The notes under the pieces: model-generated | What the model was told of the DNA's origin: nothing | The model's input: only the letters and a program-made list of their open reading frames with translations | The model's database searches: none | Shown: piece by piece, positions 42,469 through 50,523 of the stretch | Numbering within the stretch: position 1 is the first letter of the stretch | Layout: the number at the start of each line of letters is the position of its first letter | Program-made: the position numbers and the translations under genes | NCBI GenBank assembly: GCA_027391075.1 | Contig: DAHYHI010000015.1 | Coordinates: forward strand, 124,001-188,000 | Source of the DNA: JAJZAM01 sp027391075 | GTDB lineage: Bacteria; Actinomycetota; Acidimicrobiia; Acidimicrobiales; Palsa-688 | Direction: 5' to 3' | Length of the DNA stretch: 64,000 nucleotides

Positions 42469-45400
42469 CTATCGGAAGTCCCTCGACGTGAGGATAGCCG
42501 GAGTATCGAAGTGTAGGACTTCGATACGTTCTGCTACCACGTTTATCACCGACTCGACCCTCTCCAACCTGCCGCTGACCACCAGAGCGGGACTGGATCG
42601 AAGCACTTTTCGGTAACGCACCCACACTCCTGGTGAGCAGATCACGTTCATAAGTCCCGTCTCGTCCTCGAGGTTCATAAAAGTGACACCCTGAGCCGTC
42701 GCGGGCCGCTGACGGTGCGTCACCACTCCCGCTACTTTCACCTTCTGACCGGCTTGCAGATTCCCCAAGTCCGAGGATGTCACAACGCCCGCCGCCCTTA
42801 AGGTTGAGCGCAGGAACTGCGTCGGATAGCTGTCAGACGAAACGCCTGTAGCCCACAAATCAGCCCAATTAAGTTGTTCCGGTGTCATATCCCGCAGCGG
42901 CGGTGCGTCAAACCCGGTGGTAATACCTTCTAGGCGGGCAATGCCATCCCCGGGTGTTCCAGCCGCTGTTAGCGCTCCGGCTCCCCACAGAGCTCTGCGC
43001 CGGGTTATACCCAGACTGTCAAAAGCTCCGGCAGTGGCGAGAGTCTCCGCTCTTTTACGGTCCACGTCGCTTCGAGCCAGAAAATCCTCCATATCGCGGT
43101 ACGGTTGACCTGCGACTATGCGCTGCGCAGCTTGCACTCCTAACCCTTTGACGTAGCTGAGCCCCATGCGCACCGCAGCGCCACCGACACTCGAAGGAGA
43201 TGACTCCAGAACCGAAAAGACCCGGCTGACATTTACGTCAGGGCGGCGGACCTCCACCCCGTGACGGCGGGCATCGCCGACAATAGTCTGAGGAGACCAA
43301 AACCCCATCGGCTGACCGTCGAGAAGACCCGCGCAGAAAGCCGCCTGATAGTGGAGTTTCAGCCACGCAGACGCATATACGAGGTACGCGAAGCTGACCG
43401 AATGGCTCTCAGGAAAACCGTAGTTGGCAAACGCCACCATCTTCTCCCAGATTGTGTCTGCGACCTCCCCCGCTATACCCCGCTCGGCCATTCCCTCGTA
43501 CAGCCTGGAGCGCACCCGGTTCATTTTCTCCGCACTTCTCTTGGACCCCATAGCCTGGCGTAGCTGATCAGATTCTGCCGGGGTAAAACCGGCCACGTCA
43601 ATCGCCATCTGCATCAGCTGCTCCTGGAACAGCGGGATGCCGAGCGTCTTGGCCAGACTTCTCTCCAGCAGCGGGTGAAGATAGCTGACGGGCTCCTGTC
43701 CGTTACGCCGACGTATGTATGGGTGCACCGAACCTCCTTGTATCGGACCGGGCCTGATCAGTGCGACCTCGACTACCAGGTCGTAAAAGCAGCGCGGTTT
43801 GAGACGAGGGAGCGTGGCCATCTGAGCGCGGCTCTCGACTTGGAACACTCCAACAGAGTCAGCGCGACTCAGCATGTCATAGACCTCGTCTTCTTGGGGA
43901 AGATCAGCCAGATCCAGTTCGACCCCATGAAAATCTCTGACGTGATCGACGCTGTAGTGCAAAACGCTCAACATTCCAAGGCCGAGCAGGTCGAACTTGA
44001 CCAGTCCGGCTGAGGCACAGTCGTCTTTGTCCCACTGGACGACACTGCGCCCGGGCATGCGAGCCCATTCCACCGGGCATACTTCCGACACCGGGCGGTC
44101 GCAGATGACCATGCCTCCGGAGTGGATGCCGAGATGGCGGGGGAAATTCTGGATCTGCGATGCGACATCGATCACTCGGCCTGGGATCTGGTGTTCAACG
44201 GTCGACGAGAGCGGCCCCCATGGGTCTACCTGTTTGGACCATACGTCCAGCTGTACGCTCGAAGCACCGAAGGCTCGGCCTACGTCACGTACCGCCGAGC
44301 GTGGACGGTATGTGACCACGTTAGCCACCTGTGCAGCCGCTCCTCTGCCGTAACGACGATAGACGTACTGGATCACCTCCTCCCGCCGACCGCTTTCGAT
44401 GTCCACGTCTATGTCAGGAGGGCCGTCCCGTTCCGGAGACAAGAACCGTTCGAACAGGAGTCCCAAAGCGACTGCATCGGCTTTTGTAATTCCCAGCGAA
44501 TAACAGACCGCCGAGTTAGCGGCCGACCCTCGGCCCTGGCAGAAGATGTTCTGGGAACGGCAGAACTCCACGATGTCCCACACGATCAAGAAGTAACCGG
44601 CGAAGCCGAGTTGCTCGATCATGGCAAGCTCGTGATCGATCTGCTCCCATGCTCCAAGTCGACGGGGATCTCTGCGGGGACCGTATCGGCGGGTAGCGCC
44701 TTGTTCTGTCAGGTGCCGCAACCAGCTCATTTCGCTGTGGCCGGGCGGAACCGGCCACGGAGGCAACCGGGGTGCTACCAAGGCCAGGTCGAAAGTGCAC
44801 TCAATCGCCAGTTCGGCCGCCCTTTCCACCACACCCGGGTAACGCGAGAACCGGCGTGCCTGTTCAGCGCCACCCCGCAGGCAAGCAGCCGACGATGCCG
44901 GCATCCACCCGTCCATCTCGTCGAGGCTACGTCCGGCCCGAACGGCCGATAGGACTCCCCCAAGGCGGTGACGACCACGGTGGTGATAGTGAACATTGTT
45001 GGTCGCCACCAAATCCGCTCGGGTACATGCAGCTACCTCCACGAGAGCGTCGTTGCGAGCCGAGTCGATGGGATCGCCGTGGTCCCAGAGCTCGACCACT
45101 ACGTTGTCCGCACCGAACAGGCCCTGCAGCCTACGAAGCTCGCTTGTCGCGCTCGCCGGCCCGTGCTCCATGAGCGTTTTGACCAGTGAGCCTTTGCGGC
45201 ATCCGGTCAACACCATCCAGTGCCCACTCGAACTCTCGGCCCTAGCTGCCAAAGGCACGCCAGGCGAGGTGAAGTCGGGCTGAGCTCCGGCCCCTACAGC
45301 CGCCAGGGATTCGACGTCGAGAGCCGGCTTTCCCTTCTCTCCCCCTCGGAGATGGGCGACTGATACAGCCCGGCACAGCCTGGTGTAACCGATCGGATCA

Positions 45401-45849
45401 CGAGCCAACACCACCAAGTGGCTGCCTTCCGGGTCTGGCACTCCCGCCTGGCGACGGGTCAACCCTATGGTCATCTCCGCTCCGAACACCGTCGCCAAAC
45501 CCACCGCTCGTGCCGCCTCAGCGAAACGCACCACTCCGTACATGCCGTCATGGTCGGTCAAGGCCAACGCGCCCAACTCCAACCTGCATGCCTGCTCCAC
45601 CAGTTCCTCAGGGTGGGAAGCCCCGTCCAAGAAACTGAAATTCGAGTGGCAGTGCAGTTCCGCGTACGGCACAGATGACCGGCCTATGCGGTTCTTTGCC
45701 TCGAGCCCGGGAGGAGGCCGGTAAAGATCTCGCTTATATGACCACGCCGGGCTGTCGTTACCATCTCCTTGCTGCGGAAAAGGCCGCACGCGCCCCGACA
45801 GGGTCGCCTCCAAAGTGCGCCACGGTACTGGCGGGTTCGAATATCCCAC
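42469..45849 (-). CDS. dnaE2: Error-prone DNA polymerase DnaE2 (ImuC)
   Basis: DnaE2 is the catalytic polymerase of the SOS mutasome. The N-terminal PHP domain has YAELHCHSNFSFLDGASHPEEL (key HCHSNFSFLDGA), the polymerase active site includes GPPDIDVDIESGRR (the Asp pair), and FANYGFPESHSVSFAYLVY and the C-terminal OB fold (VKVAGVVTHRQRPATAQGV) follow. Length is 1126 residues, normal for ImuC. The frame is open to 45879, but the LexA-type box covers that ATG. I chose the GTG at 45849, which begins MGYSNPPVPWRTLEA like the mycobacterial start and follows TACAAT at the leaderless spacing. It is divergent from the amidase. Confidence 0.94.
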   Translation of the reverse strand: MGYSNPPVPWRTLEATLSGRVRPFPQQGDGNDSPAWSYKRDLYRPPPGLEAKNRIGRSSVPYAELHCHSNFSFLDGASHPEELVEQACRLELGALALTDHDGMYGVVRFAEAARAVGLATVFGAEMTIGLTRRQAGVPDPEGSHLVVLARDPIGYTRLCRAVSVAHLRGGEKGKPALDVESLAAVGAGAQPDFTSPGVPLAARAESSSGHWMVLTGCRKGSLVKTLMEHGPASATSELRRLQGLFGADNVVVELWDHGDPIDSARNDALVEVAACTRADLVATNNVHYHHRGRHRLGGVLSAVRAGRSLDEMDGWMPASSAACLRGGAEQARRFSRYPGVVERAAELAIECTFDLALVAPRLPPWPVPPGHSEMSWLRHLTEQGATRRYGPRRDPRRLGAWEQIDHELAMIEQLGFAGYFLIVWDIVEFCRSQNIFCQGRGSAANSAVCYSLGITKADAVALGLLFERFLSPERDGPPDIDVDIESGRREEVIQYVYRRYGRGAAAQVANVVTYRPRSAVRDVGRAFGASSVQLDVWSKQVDPWGPLSSTVEHQIPGRVIDVASQIQNFPRHLGIHSGGMVICDRPVSEVCPVEWARMPGRSVVQWDKDDCASAGLVKFDLLGLGMLSVLHYSVDHVRDFHGVELDLADLPQEDEVYDMLSRADSVGVFQVESRAQMATLPRLKPRCFYDLVVEVALIRPGPIQGGSVHPYIRRRNGQEPVSYLHPLLERSLAKTLGIPLFQEQLMQMAIDVAGFTPAESDQLRQAMGSKRSAEKMNRVRSRLYEGMAERGIAGEVADTIWEKMVAFANYGFPESHSVSFAYLVYASAWLKLHYQAAFCAGLLDGQPMGFWSPQTIVGDARRHGVEVRRPDVNVSRVFSVLESSPSSVGGAAVRMGLSYVKGLGVQAAQRIVAGQPYRDMEDFLARSDVDRKRAETLATAGAFDSLGITRRRALWGAGALTAAGTPGDGIARLEGITTGFDAPPLRDMTPEQLNWADLWATGVSSDSYPTQFLRSTLRAAGVVTSSDLGNLQAGQKVKVAGVVTHRQRPATAQGVTFMNLEDETGLMNVICSPGVWVRYRKVLRSSPALVVSGRLERVESVINVVAERIEVLHFDTPAILTSRDFR

Positions 45850-45855
45850 CCGCCT

Positions 45856-45877
45856 ATTGTATCGAACATATGTTCGC
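45856..45877 (-). promoter_or_regulatory. LexA/SOS box and leaderless -10 of dnaE2
   Basis: On the plus strand, TCGAACATATGTTCGC (45862-45877) matches the actinobacterial SOS consensus TCGAAC-N4-GTTCGA with one mismatch. The -10 TACAAT (45856-45861) is immediately next to it. Exactly six bases then precede the GTG, so LexA binding would block RNA polymerase. Confidence 0.85.
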
Positions 45878-45922
45878 ATAAGAGAGGGCCGCTACACCCG
45901 GTTCGTCTTTGAGCGCTACTCG

Positions 45923-45928
45923 TATACT
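45923..45928 (+). promoter_or_regulatory. Leaderless -10 of the amidase gene
   Basis: TATACT is followed by six bases and the GTG at 45935. Confidence 0.5.
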
Positions 45929-45934
45929 TCCCGG

Positions 45935-47131
45935 GTGGCCACCTTCACCTACAGAACCGAAGAGAGCTTCCTCCCCATCCCCAAGGGCGCTCTAAGAGTG
46001 GCGGTAAAAGACCTGATCGACATGGCCGGAGTGCTAACCACGCGGGGTTCCCGGGTGATAGCCGCCTCTCAGGCGCCCGCAGTGACCGACGCTGCCTGTC
46101 TGCACGGAACCAGACTGGCCGCCGCCGCAGGCGCAGCCGTGATCGTGGGAAAGACGAACCTCCATGAGTTGGCTTACGGTGTCACCGGCATCAACCCGTG
46201 GTATGGGACCCCCGTCAACCCACTCGATCCGTCTTTGGCCCCTGGAGGCTCTTCGAGCGGGTCTGCCGTGGCCGTAGCAAACGGTGAGGCAGACGTCGCG
46301 TTCGGCAGCGATACAGGCGGCTCCATCCGGATTCCCGCCGCTTGCTGCGGGGTAGTCGGGCTCAAGACGACCTGGGGAAGAATCAGCTTGAAAGGCGTAG
46401 CACCACTAGCCCCATCGCTGGACACCGTTGGCCCAATGGGATCGACCGTCGATGCCGTCGAAGCAGGAATGGCGCTCTTGGAGCCGGGTTTCAACTCGGC
46501 GAGCTGCCCTCCTCCTCTTCGAATCGGCCGGGTTCGTCTTCCCGCCGAGCGTCGAACCGAGTCCGCTATCGACGCCGCCATAGAGCGCTACTGCTCCACG
46601 ACAGGAGCCAGGTGCGTCGACCTCACGTTGGCGGGGTGGGAAGAGGCCACTTGGGCGGCAGCCACGATCCTTGACTCCGAGGCTTGGGGAGTTTACGCTC
46701 AGCTGTGGCGTGACCACTCCGGCGAACTGACCCTGGACGTGGCAGATCGACTGGAAACCGGCTCCAAAATACCCCCGGGCGATATAAGTTCGGCCCGGCG
46801 GATCCGCTCCGAATGGGCCGAGGAGCTCAGACAGACCTTCGCTTCTTTGGAGGTCCTTGCACTCCCGGTGCTTTCGACTCAGCCGCCTCGCCTTGAGGAC
46901 GCCACAGAGCTCAAACGGATCCGCTATGTCAGCCCCTTCAATCTCGCCGGCATACCCGCTTTGGCAATGCCCGTCTCCTCGAACCCACTTGGCATGCCGG
47001 CCATCCACGCCACAATGCCAAGAGTGCCTGTATCCCTGCAGCTAGCCGGGCCGCACGGCAGCGAAGAGAGCCTCTTGTCTGCTGGACGATCCATCGCAAA
47101 AGTCGCCGGCTGGTCTGCATCTCGACCATGA
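45935..47131 (+). CDS. Amidase signature family protein
   Basis: The 398-residue protein has the Ser-cisSer-Lys catalytic set: Lys in RVAVKDLIDMAG, the nucleophile region GGSSSGSAVAVA and SDTGGSIRIPAACCG, with VGKTNLHELAYG between. This is the GatA/indoleacetamide hydrolase fold; a GatA role is unlikely because gatC and gatB are absent. Substrate is unknown. I chose the GTG at 45935 because of the -10 at the leaderless spacing; the longer frame begins inside the dnaE2 gene. It lies between the two mutasome loci. Confidence 0.85.
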   Translation: MATFTYRTEESFLPIPKGALRVAVKDLIDMAGVLTTRGSRVIAASQAPAVTDAACLHGTRLAAAAGAAVIVGKTNLHELAYGVTGINPWYGTPVNPLDPSLAPGGSSSGSAVAVANGEADVAFGSDTGGSIRIPAACCGVVGLKTTWGRISLKGVAPLAPSLDTVGPMGSTVDAVEAGMALLEPGFNSASCPPPLRIGRVRLPAERRTESAIDAAIERYCSTTGARCVDLTLAGWEEATWAAATILDSEAWGVYAQLWRDHSGELTLDVADRLETGSKIPPGDISSARRIRSEWAEELRQTFASLEVLALPVLSTQPPRLEDATELKRIRYVSPFNLAGIPALAMPVSSNPLGMPAIHATMPRVPVSLQLAGPHGSEESLLSAGRSIAKVAGWSASRP

Positions 47132-47211
47132 CGGTCGGCTTTTGAATACCAATTCTAATACTTTTTAGGTATTCATAAGTATTTTATAGATTTTACATGC
47201 TAAACTAACTG
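47132..47211. promoter_or_regulatory. AT-rich intergenic segment with nested inverted repeats
   Basis: From about 47140 to 47210 the DNA is strikingly AT-rich for this chromosome. It contains GAATACC (47144-47150) paired with GGTATTC (47168-47174), and AATACTT (47157-47163) paired with AAGTATT (47177-47183), which interlock. An operator or the PAP2 promoter is likely (inference). Confidence 0.5.
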
Positions 47212-47240
47212 TTCTACCTGGTCGATGAGACCAGGTAGAA
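47212..47240. terminator. Perfect 12-bp hairpin before the PAP2 gene
   Basis: TTCTACCTGGTC and GACCAGGTAGAA flank a five-base loop. It lies after the amidase stop (47131) and before the PAP2 start (47290). No U-tract follows, so it may be a terminator or an attenuator. Confidence 0.5.
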
Positions 47241-47289
47241 GCGAGCCGCCGGGACAAGACAGGCCCCGGTTTCCTAAAGTAGATGAGAA

Positions 47290-48171
47290 GTGACCACGAC
47301 TTCCCAGCCCGCCGTCGATTCCGACCCAACAGAGCTGGGAAGATCAGCACGGTCCATCCGAAAGACCAAGTCGAAGTCTGTCGCAGTTCGCGCGCGCTAC
47401 CAGATCACCCGCCTGAGGACCAGGCTCTCCACGGGACGCCCTCCGATCTGGCTCGAAGCGACTTTCATCGTCTGGCTGCTTTGGATCTACGACGCCATAA
47501 ACAACCTATCACCCCTTCGGATTGTGGCGGCACACTCCAACTCGGCTTCGTTCGTGGACTTGGAGAGGGTCCTGCACCTCGATCCCGAAGAGGCCATGGA
47601 CCACTGGCTCGCCGACCACCACACCTTGGCGGTAATCGTCGCCAACTACTACGACAACGCCCATTTCGTGGTCACGTTAGTCGCATTAGGCATCTTGTGG
47701 TGGAAGCGGGCTGATCTCTACCGGCCCTTGCGCAACGCCATGATCCTGGCGAACCTGATGGGGATGGTCGTATTCTGGATATTCCCGAGCGACCCGCCAA
47801 GGCTGTTCAACCCCAAAGTTTACATCGACGTAGTTGCGCTCACCCATGCCTTCGGTTCGTGGCACGCAGGAACTCTCGCCACCGCCGCCAACCAACTTGC
47901 AGCGATGCCTTCGCTGCACATGAGCTGGGCAGTGTGGTCCGCTTTGGTTTTCTGGCGGATGCTCCCATCCCGGTGGTGGCGTCACCTTGTGTGGGCCTAC
48001 CCGACGATGACCGCCTACGCCGTTCTCGCCACGGGCAACCACTTCCTGGCGGACGTTGTCGCTGGCGTGGTGAACCTGATCTTGGCCGTGGTGATCGCCG
48101 ACTGGTGGCAGCGGCGCTGCGATACCCGTAGAGGCGTGCACCAGGGGGCTGTTCGTCTAGATCAGGCGTAG
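47290..48171 (+). CDS. PAP2-superfamily membrane protein (Aur1/inositolphosphotransferase-like)
   Basis: The 293-residue protein has about six membrane segments and the PAP2 signatures: AAMPSLHMSWAVW and GNHFLADVVAGV, with FPSDPPRL earlier. The polar N-terminus is about 50 residues. This resembles bacterial PAP2 proteins of the Aur1/Ipt1 type that transfer or remove phosphate groups on lipids. The GTG at 47290 opens the frame after a TAAAGT nine bases upstream. It is convergent with imuB and overlaps it by ten bases. Confidence 0.85.
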   Translation: MTTTSQPAVDSDPTELGRSARSIRKTKSKSVAVRARYQITRLRTRLSTGRPPIWLEATFIVWLLWIYDAINNLSPLRIVAAHSNSASFVDLERVLHLDPEEAMDHWLADHHTLAVIVANYYDNAHFVVTLVALGILWWKRADLYRPLRNAMILANLMGMVVFWIFPSDPPRLFNPKVYIDVVALTHAFGSWHAGTLATAANQLAAMPSLHMSWAVWSALVFWRMLPSRWWRHLVWAYPTMTAYAVLATGNHFLADVVAGVVNLILAVVIADWWQRRCDTRRGVHQGAVRLDQA

Positions 48172-49697
48172 GTCGCTTCAAGCCACCAACGGGCGAACTC
48201 CCGGGACAGCAGGTGCGCGTCCCCGCCGGCCACGACCACCTGAATCCTTGCTTGACGGCGCCGGCCGTCATCGGACCACCATCTCTCCTCGATCGGCCAA
48301 GGTCCGGCCCATCCGACCAACGGACGCGGCACATCATCGGAGAAGACCACGAAAACAGGAGAACGGTCGAGCAAGCCTGCGCTATCGACACAGACCGGCA
48401 CACCCTGCTCGTCTAAAAGCTCCGCTTCCAGCCGAGGCAGGTGAATCAAAGCCGGCGATGGACGTGCAAGACGTCCCGGCCAGGGAAGAGATGACCTCTT
48501 GGTCTTCGGGGCACCCCATGAAACCTGCTGGTACTGCTCGTCTAAACCTCTCCCCTCCCCGAAGCCGACAGCTTTGACTTCCTCAGGCCCCAGAATGGCC
48601 TGGACTCGTGCTATAGAGCGCGACGCTCGAAGATCCCGACCTGAGGGGGCTCCCCACAGGTCGAGTTGACGCCCGTTCGCTGGACGGACTTCTTCGGGCG
48701 TGATCTTGACCAAGGCGACGCCGGGCGTAGAACCCAGTTCTGACGGAGTCCATGGACCTGCAACACTCTCGGATGCTGGCGATCCCGAAGCAGCCTTTTT
48801 ACCTTCGCGCTTGGAGAGCCACCCGTCGATCTGCCAGCGTGCCCTTTCGGCAAGGGTGGTGGCGTCGAACGCTTCTTCGTGGCGCCAGCGGCGTAGCGAC
48901 CTGTCCCCATGGTCGGTGTGGACTTCGATCGTCACAGCGACTAGAACCAATCCCGCCGAGCGAAGACGCTCCAAGAGACCGTCGGACAGGGACTTGACCG
49001 CAAAGCCGACAGCGTCCACCCTCACCTCGGGGGGGTCCATCTCGCACGAGACGCTCAGGTCTGGTGGCGGAGTACGCGCTTGGAGCAAAAAGTCGTCAAG
49101 CCCTCGCGCCAGGCGGTGCGCGGCTATTCCCTGGGAGCCGAAACGGGCTAGCACGTCCGGCCCCGGCAAGGATGCCAGTTCGGAGAAAGTCCTTATACCG
49201 AGACGGTTGAGGAGATCTACCAGATCTTCGTATCCCCCACCCAGCGACTTGAGAGGCACCGGTCCCAGCCATCTTCTGGTCTTGCCCGCCGGTATGATCC
49301 TGACGCCTCCGTCCGACCCCCCGGAATCTTCCTCCAACCCTCCAGCCGCCAGATGAGCTGCGAAAAAGCCGTCCGCTATTCCCACCCAGCACCCTTTGAC
49401 ACCGGCTGCCCTTTCCGCCTCTGAGCTCACCAGACCGGCTAGAGCTTTGTCTCCCCCGTAGTAGTGCGAAGGTCCTCTGCTGGACAGGGCCAGAGCTCCC
49501 GCAGCGAGAACCTGGACAGAGGGCACCAAGGCCTCAACGGCCGCCACGACAGGCTCCCAGGCCTGGACGTCATGACTCAGGTCCGATTCCGACACCTCCG
49601 GCCAGTTGAGCCATCTCAGCACCAGAACACGACTCGGGCGGTCGGCATCGGGCTCTTCTCCCGCCCGTCGACTGACGCCGCCTTCCCGTGAGCTCAT
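48162..49697 (-). CDS. imuB: ImuB, inactive Y-family polymerase-like mutasome factor
   Basis: ImuB links DnaE2 and the beta clamp in SOS translesion synthesis. The 511-residue protein has the Y-family fold (for example LGIRTFSELASLPGPDVLARFG), but the N-terminal polymerase motif reads VLVLRWLNWPEV, so the catalytic acids are missing, as in known ImuB. A C-terminal region follows that normally mediates partner contacts. The ATG at 49697 has AGAGG upstream, and its sequence context is duplicated 20 bases upstream. It lies 60 bases downstream of imuA'. Confidence 0.9.
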   Translation of the reverse strand: MSSREGGVSRRAGEEPDADRPSRVLVLRWLNWPEVSESDLSHDVQAWEPVVAAVEALVPSVQVLAAGALALSSRGPSHYYGGDKALAGLVSSEAERAAGVKGCWVGIADGFFAAHLAAGGLEEDSGGSDGGVRIIPAGKTRRWLGPVPLKSLGGGYEDLVDLLNRLGIRTFSELASLPGPDVLARFGSQGIAAHRLARGLDDFLLQARTPPPDLSVSCEMDPPEVRVDAVGFAVKSLSDGLLERLRSAGLVLVAVTIEVHTDHGDRSLRRWRHEEAFDATTLAERARWQIDGWLSKREGKKAASGSPASESVAGPWTPSELGSTPGVALVKITPEEVRPANGRQLDLWGAPSGRDLRASRSIARVQAILGPEEVKAVGFGEGRGLDEQYQQVSWGAPKTKRSSLPWPGRLARPSPALIHLPRLEAELLDEQGVPVCVDSAGLLDRSPVFVVFSDDVPRPLVGWAGPWPIEERWWSDDGRRRQARIQVVVAGGDAHLLSREFARWWLEATYA

Positions 49698-49722
49698 CGT
49701 GGCCTCTGTGAGCTCATCGTGG
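49688..49722. repeat. Duplicated imuB start region (two 15-bp direct repeats)
   Basis: GTGAGCTCATCGTGG occurs at 49688-49702 and 49708-49722. Each contains ATGAGCTCAC on the minus strand, so the imuB initiation site is duplicated. Confidence 0.85.
49694..49717 (-). CDS. Possible seven-codon leader ORF overlapping the imuB start
   Basis: From the upstream copy of the start region, ATG reads MSSQRPR and stops with a TGA that overlaps the imuB ATG (ATGA). It is a minimal ORF that could couple translation or be an accident of the duplication. Confidence 0.25.
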   Translation of the reverse strand: MSSQRPR

Positions 49723-49757
49723 GAGGTCGACCTGGTCGGCGAGCGTCTCCTCTCAGG

Positions 49758-50471
49758 CTAGACATCCGAGCCGAAGCGCGGCGGAGAAGCCGGGAGCCAC
49801 AGAGTCCGGCGAAAAGAGCGGCCCCTGGCCCGACGGCCGGCCAGCCGTATGTCCATCATCCTCCCACCCAGGCAACCGTATCCACCCTCCAGGCCTTCCC
49901 AGTTACAAGCCAGCACCGTTACCACGAGGTCTGGGGACTCCGGCCACTCCGTCGGGTCCATGAGCACCACCACGGATCCTCTCTGCCTGGCTCTAGCAGC
50001 CAGACGTCGCGCAACCTCTCGGGATACCGTGGAGCCCGGAGAGGCAAGAACCATGTCGAAACCATCGATCAGAGCAGCCATGACGTCTGCCCACCGGGAC
50101 CCAGGACTGGGAACCATCACCAACCTCTCCAGGTCCACCCCTAGTTCCTCAGCGGCCGCCAAACCGAGCGAACCCAGACCACAGACCGCCACCCACCCCC
50201 GGCTCTTGGTGACCTCCCCCGCCAATGTCAACGCCACGGAGAAACCACCGGCGCCAGCCGTGACCCCCACGAAAGTGCCTTTCGGTATACCCCCCTCGGG
50301 GAAAAGTTCCCCCAGAGGGCTGCCGATGGCCAGCACCGAGGAAGAGCCGGCCGTAAAACCTCCGAGCTTGTTGGCACCCTTCGAAACCAGACCTTCCAGC
50401 ACTGGGGATAGGACCGTGTCACCCGACAAGACCGGAGCCGTAGCAGTAACGCCTGATGCATCCACGCTCAC
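49758..50471 (-). CDS. ImuA', RecA-like mutasome protein
   Basis: The 237-residue protein has a RecA-fold core: SPLGELFPEGGIPKGTFVGV, then GAGGFSVALTLAGEVTKSRGW, followed by MVLASPGSTVSREVARRLAARARQRGSVVVLMDP. The Walker A is degenerate (VTAGAGGFS), as in ImuA-type proteins, and no recombinase role is expected. It starts with GTG at 50471 behind a LexA-type palindrome, and precedes imuB, so the two form the imuA'B operon. The mycobacterial equivalent acts with DnaE2 in damage-induced mutagenesis. Confidence 0.85.
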   Translation of the reverse strand: MSVDASGVTATAPVLSGDTVLSPVLEGLVSKGANKLGGFTAGSSSVLAIGSPLGELFPEGGIPKGTFVGVTAGAGGFSVALTLAGEVTKSRGWVAVCGLGSLGLAAAEELGVDLERLVMVPSPGSRWADVMAALIDGFDMVLASPGSTVSREVARRLAARARQRGSVVVLMDPTEWPESPDLVVTVLACNWEGLEGGYGCLGGRMMDIRLAGRRARGRSFRRTLWLPASPPRFGSDV

Positions 50472-50480
50472 ACTGTAGTG

Positions 50481-50512
50481 AGGTTACCAATAAGATACGA
50501 ACATATGTTCGT
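50481..50512 (-). promoter_or_regulatory. LexA/SOS box and -10 of imuA'-imuB
   Basis: ACGAACATATGTTCGT (50497-50512) is a perfect 16-base palindrome and shares the core CGAACATATGTTCG with the dnaE2 box. A TAACCT -10 (50481-50486) follows on the minus strand and ends nine bases before the GTG. The box covers the -35 position. Confidence 0.85.
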
Positions 50513-50523
50513 TCCTTTGTGAG

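Noticed and set aside
45850..45879. ATG at 45879 as the dnaE2 start
   Set aside because: It lies over the LexA-type box; the GTG at 45849 has the -10 at the right spacing and the family N-terminus.
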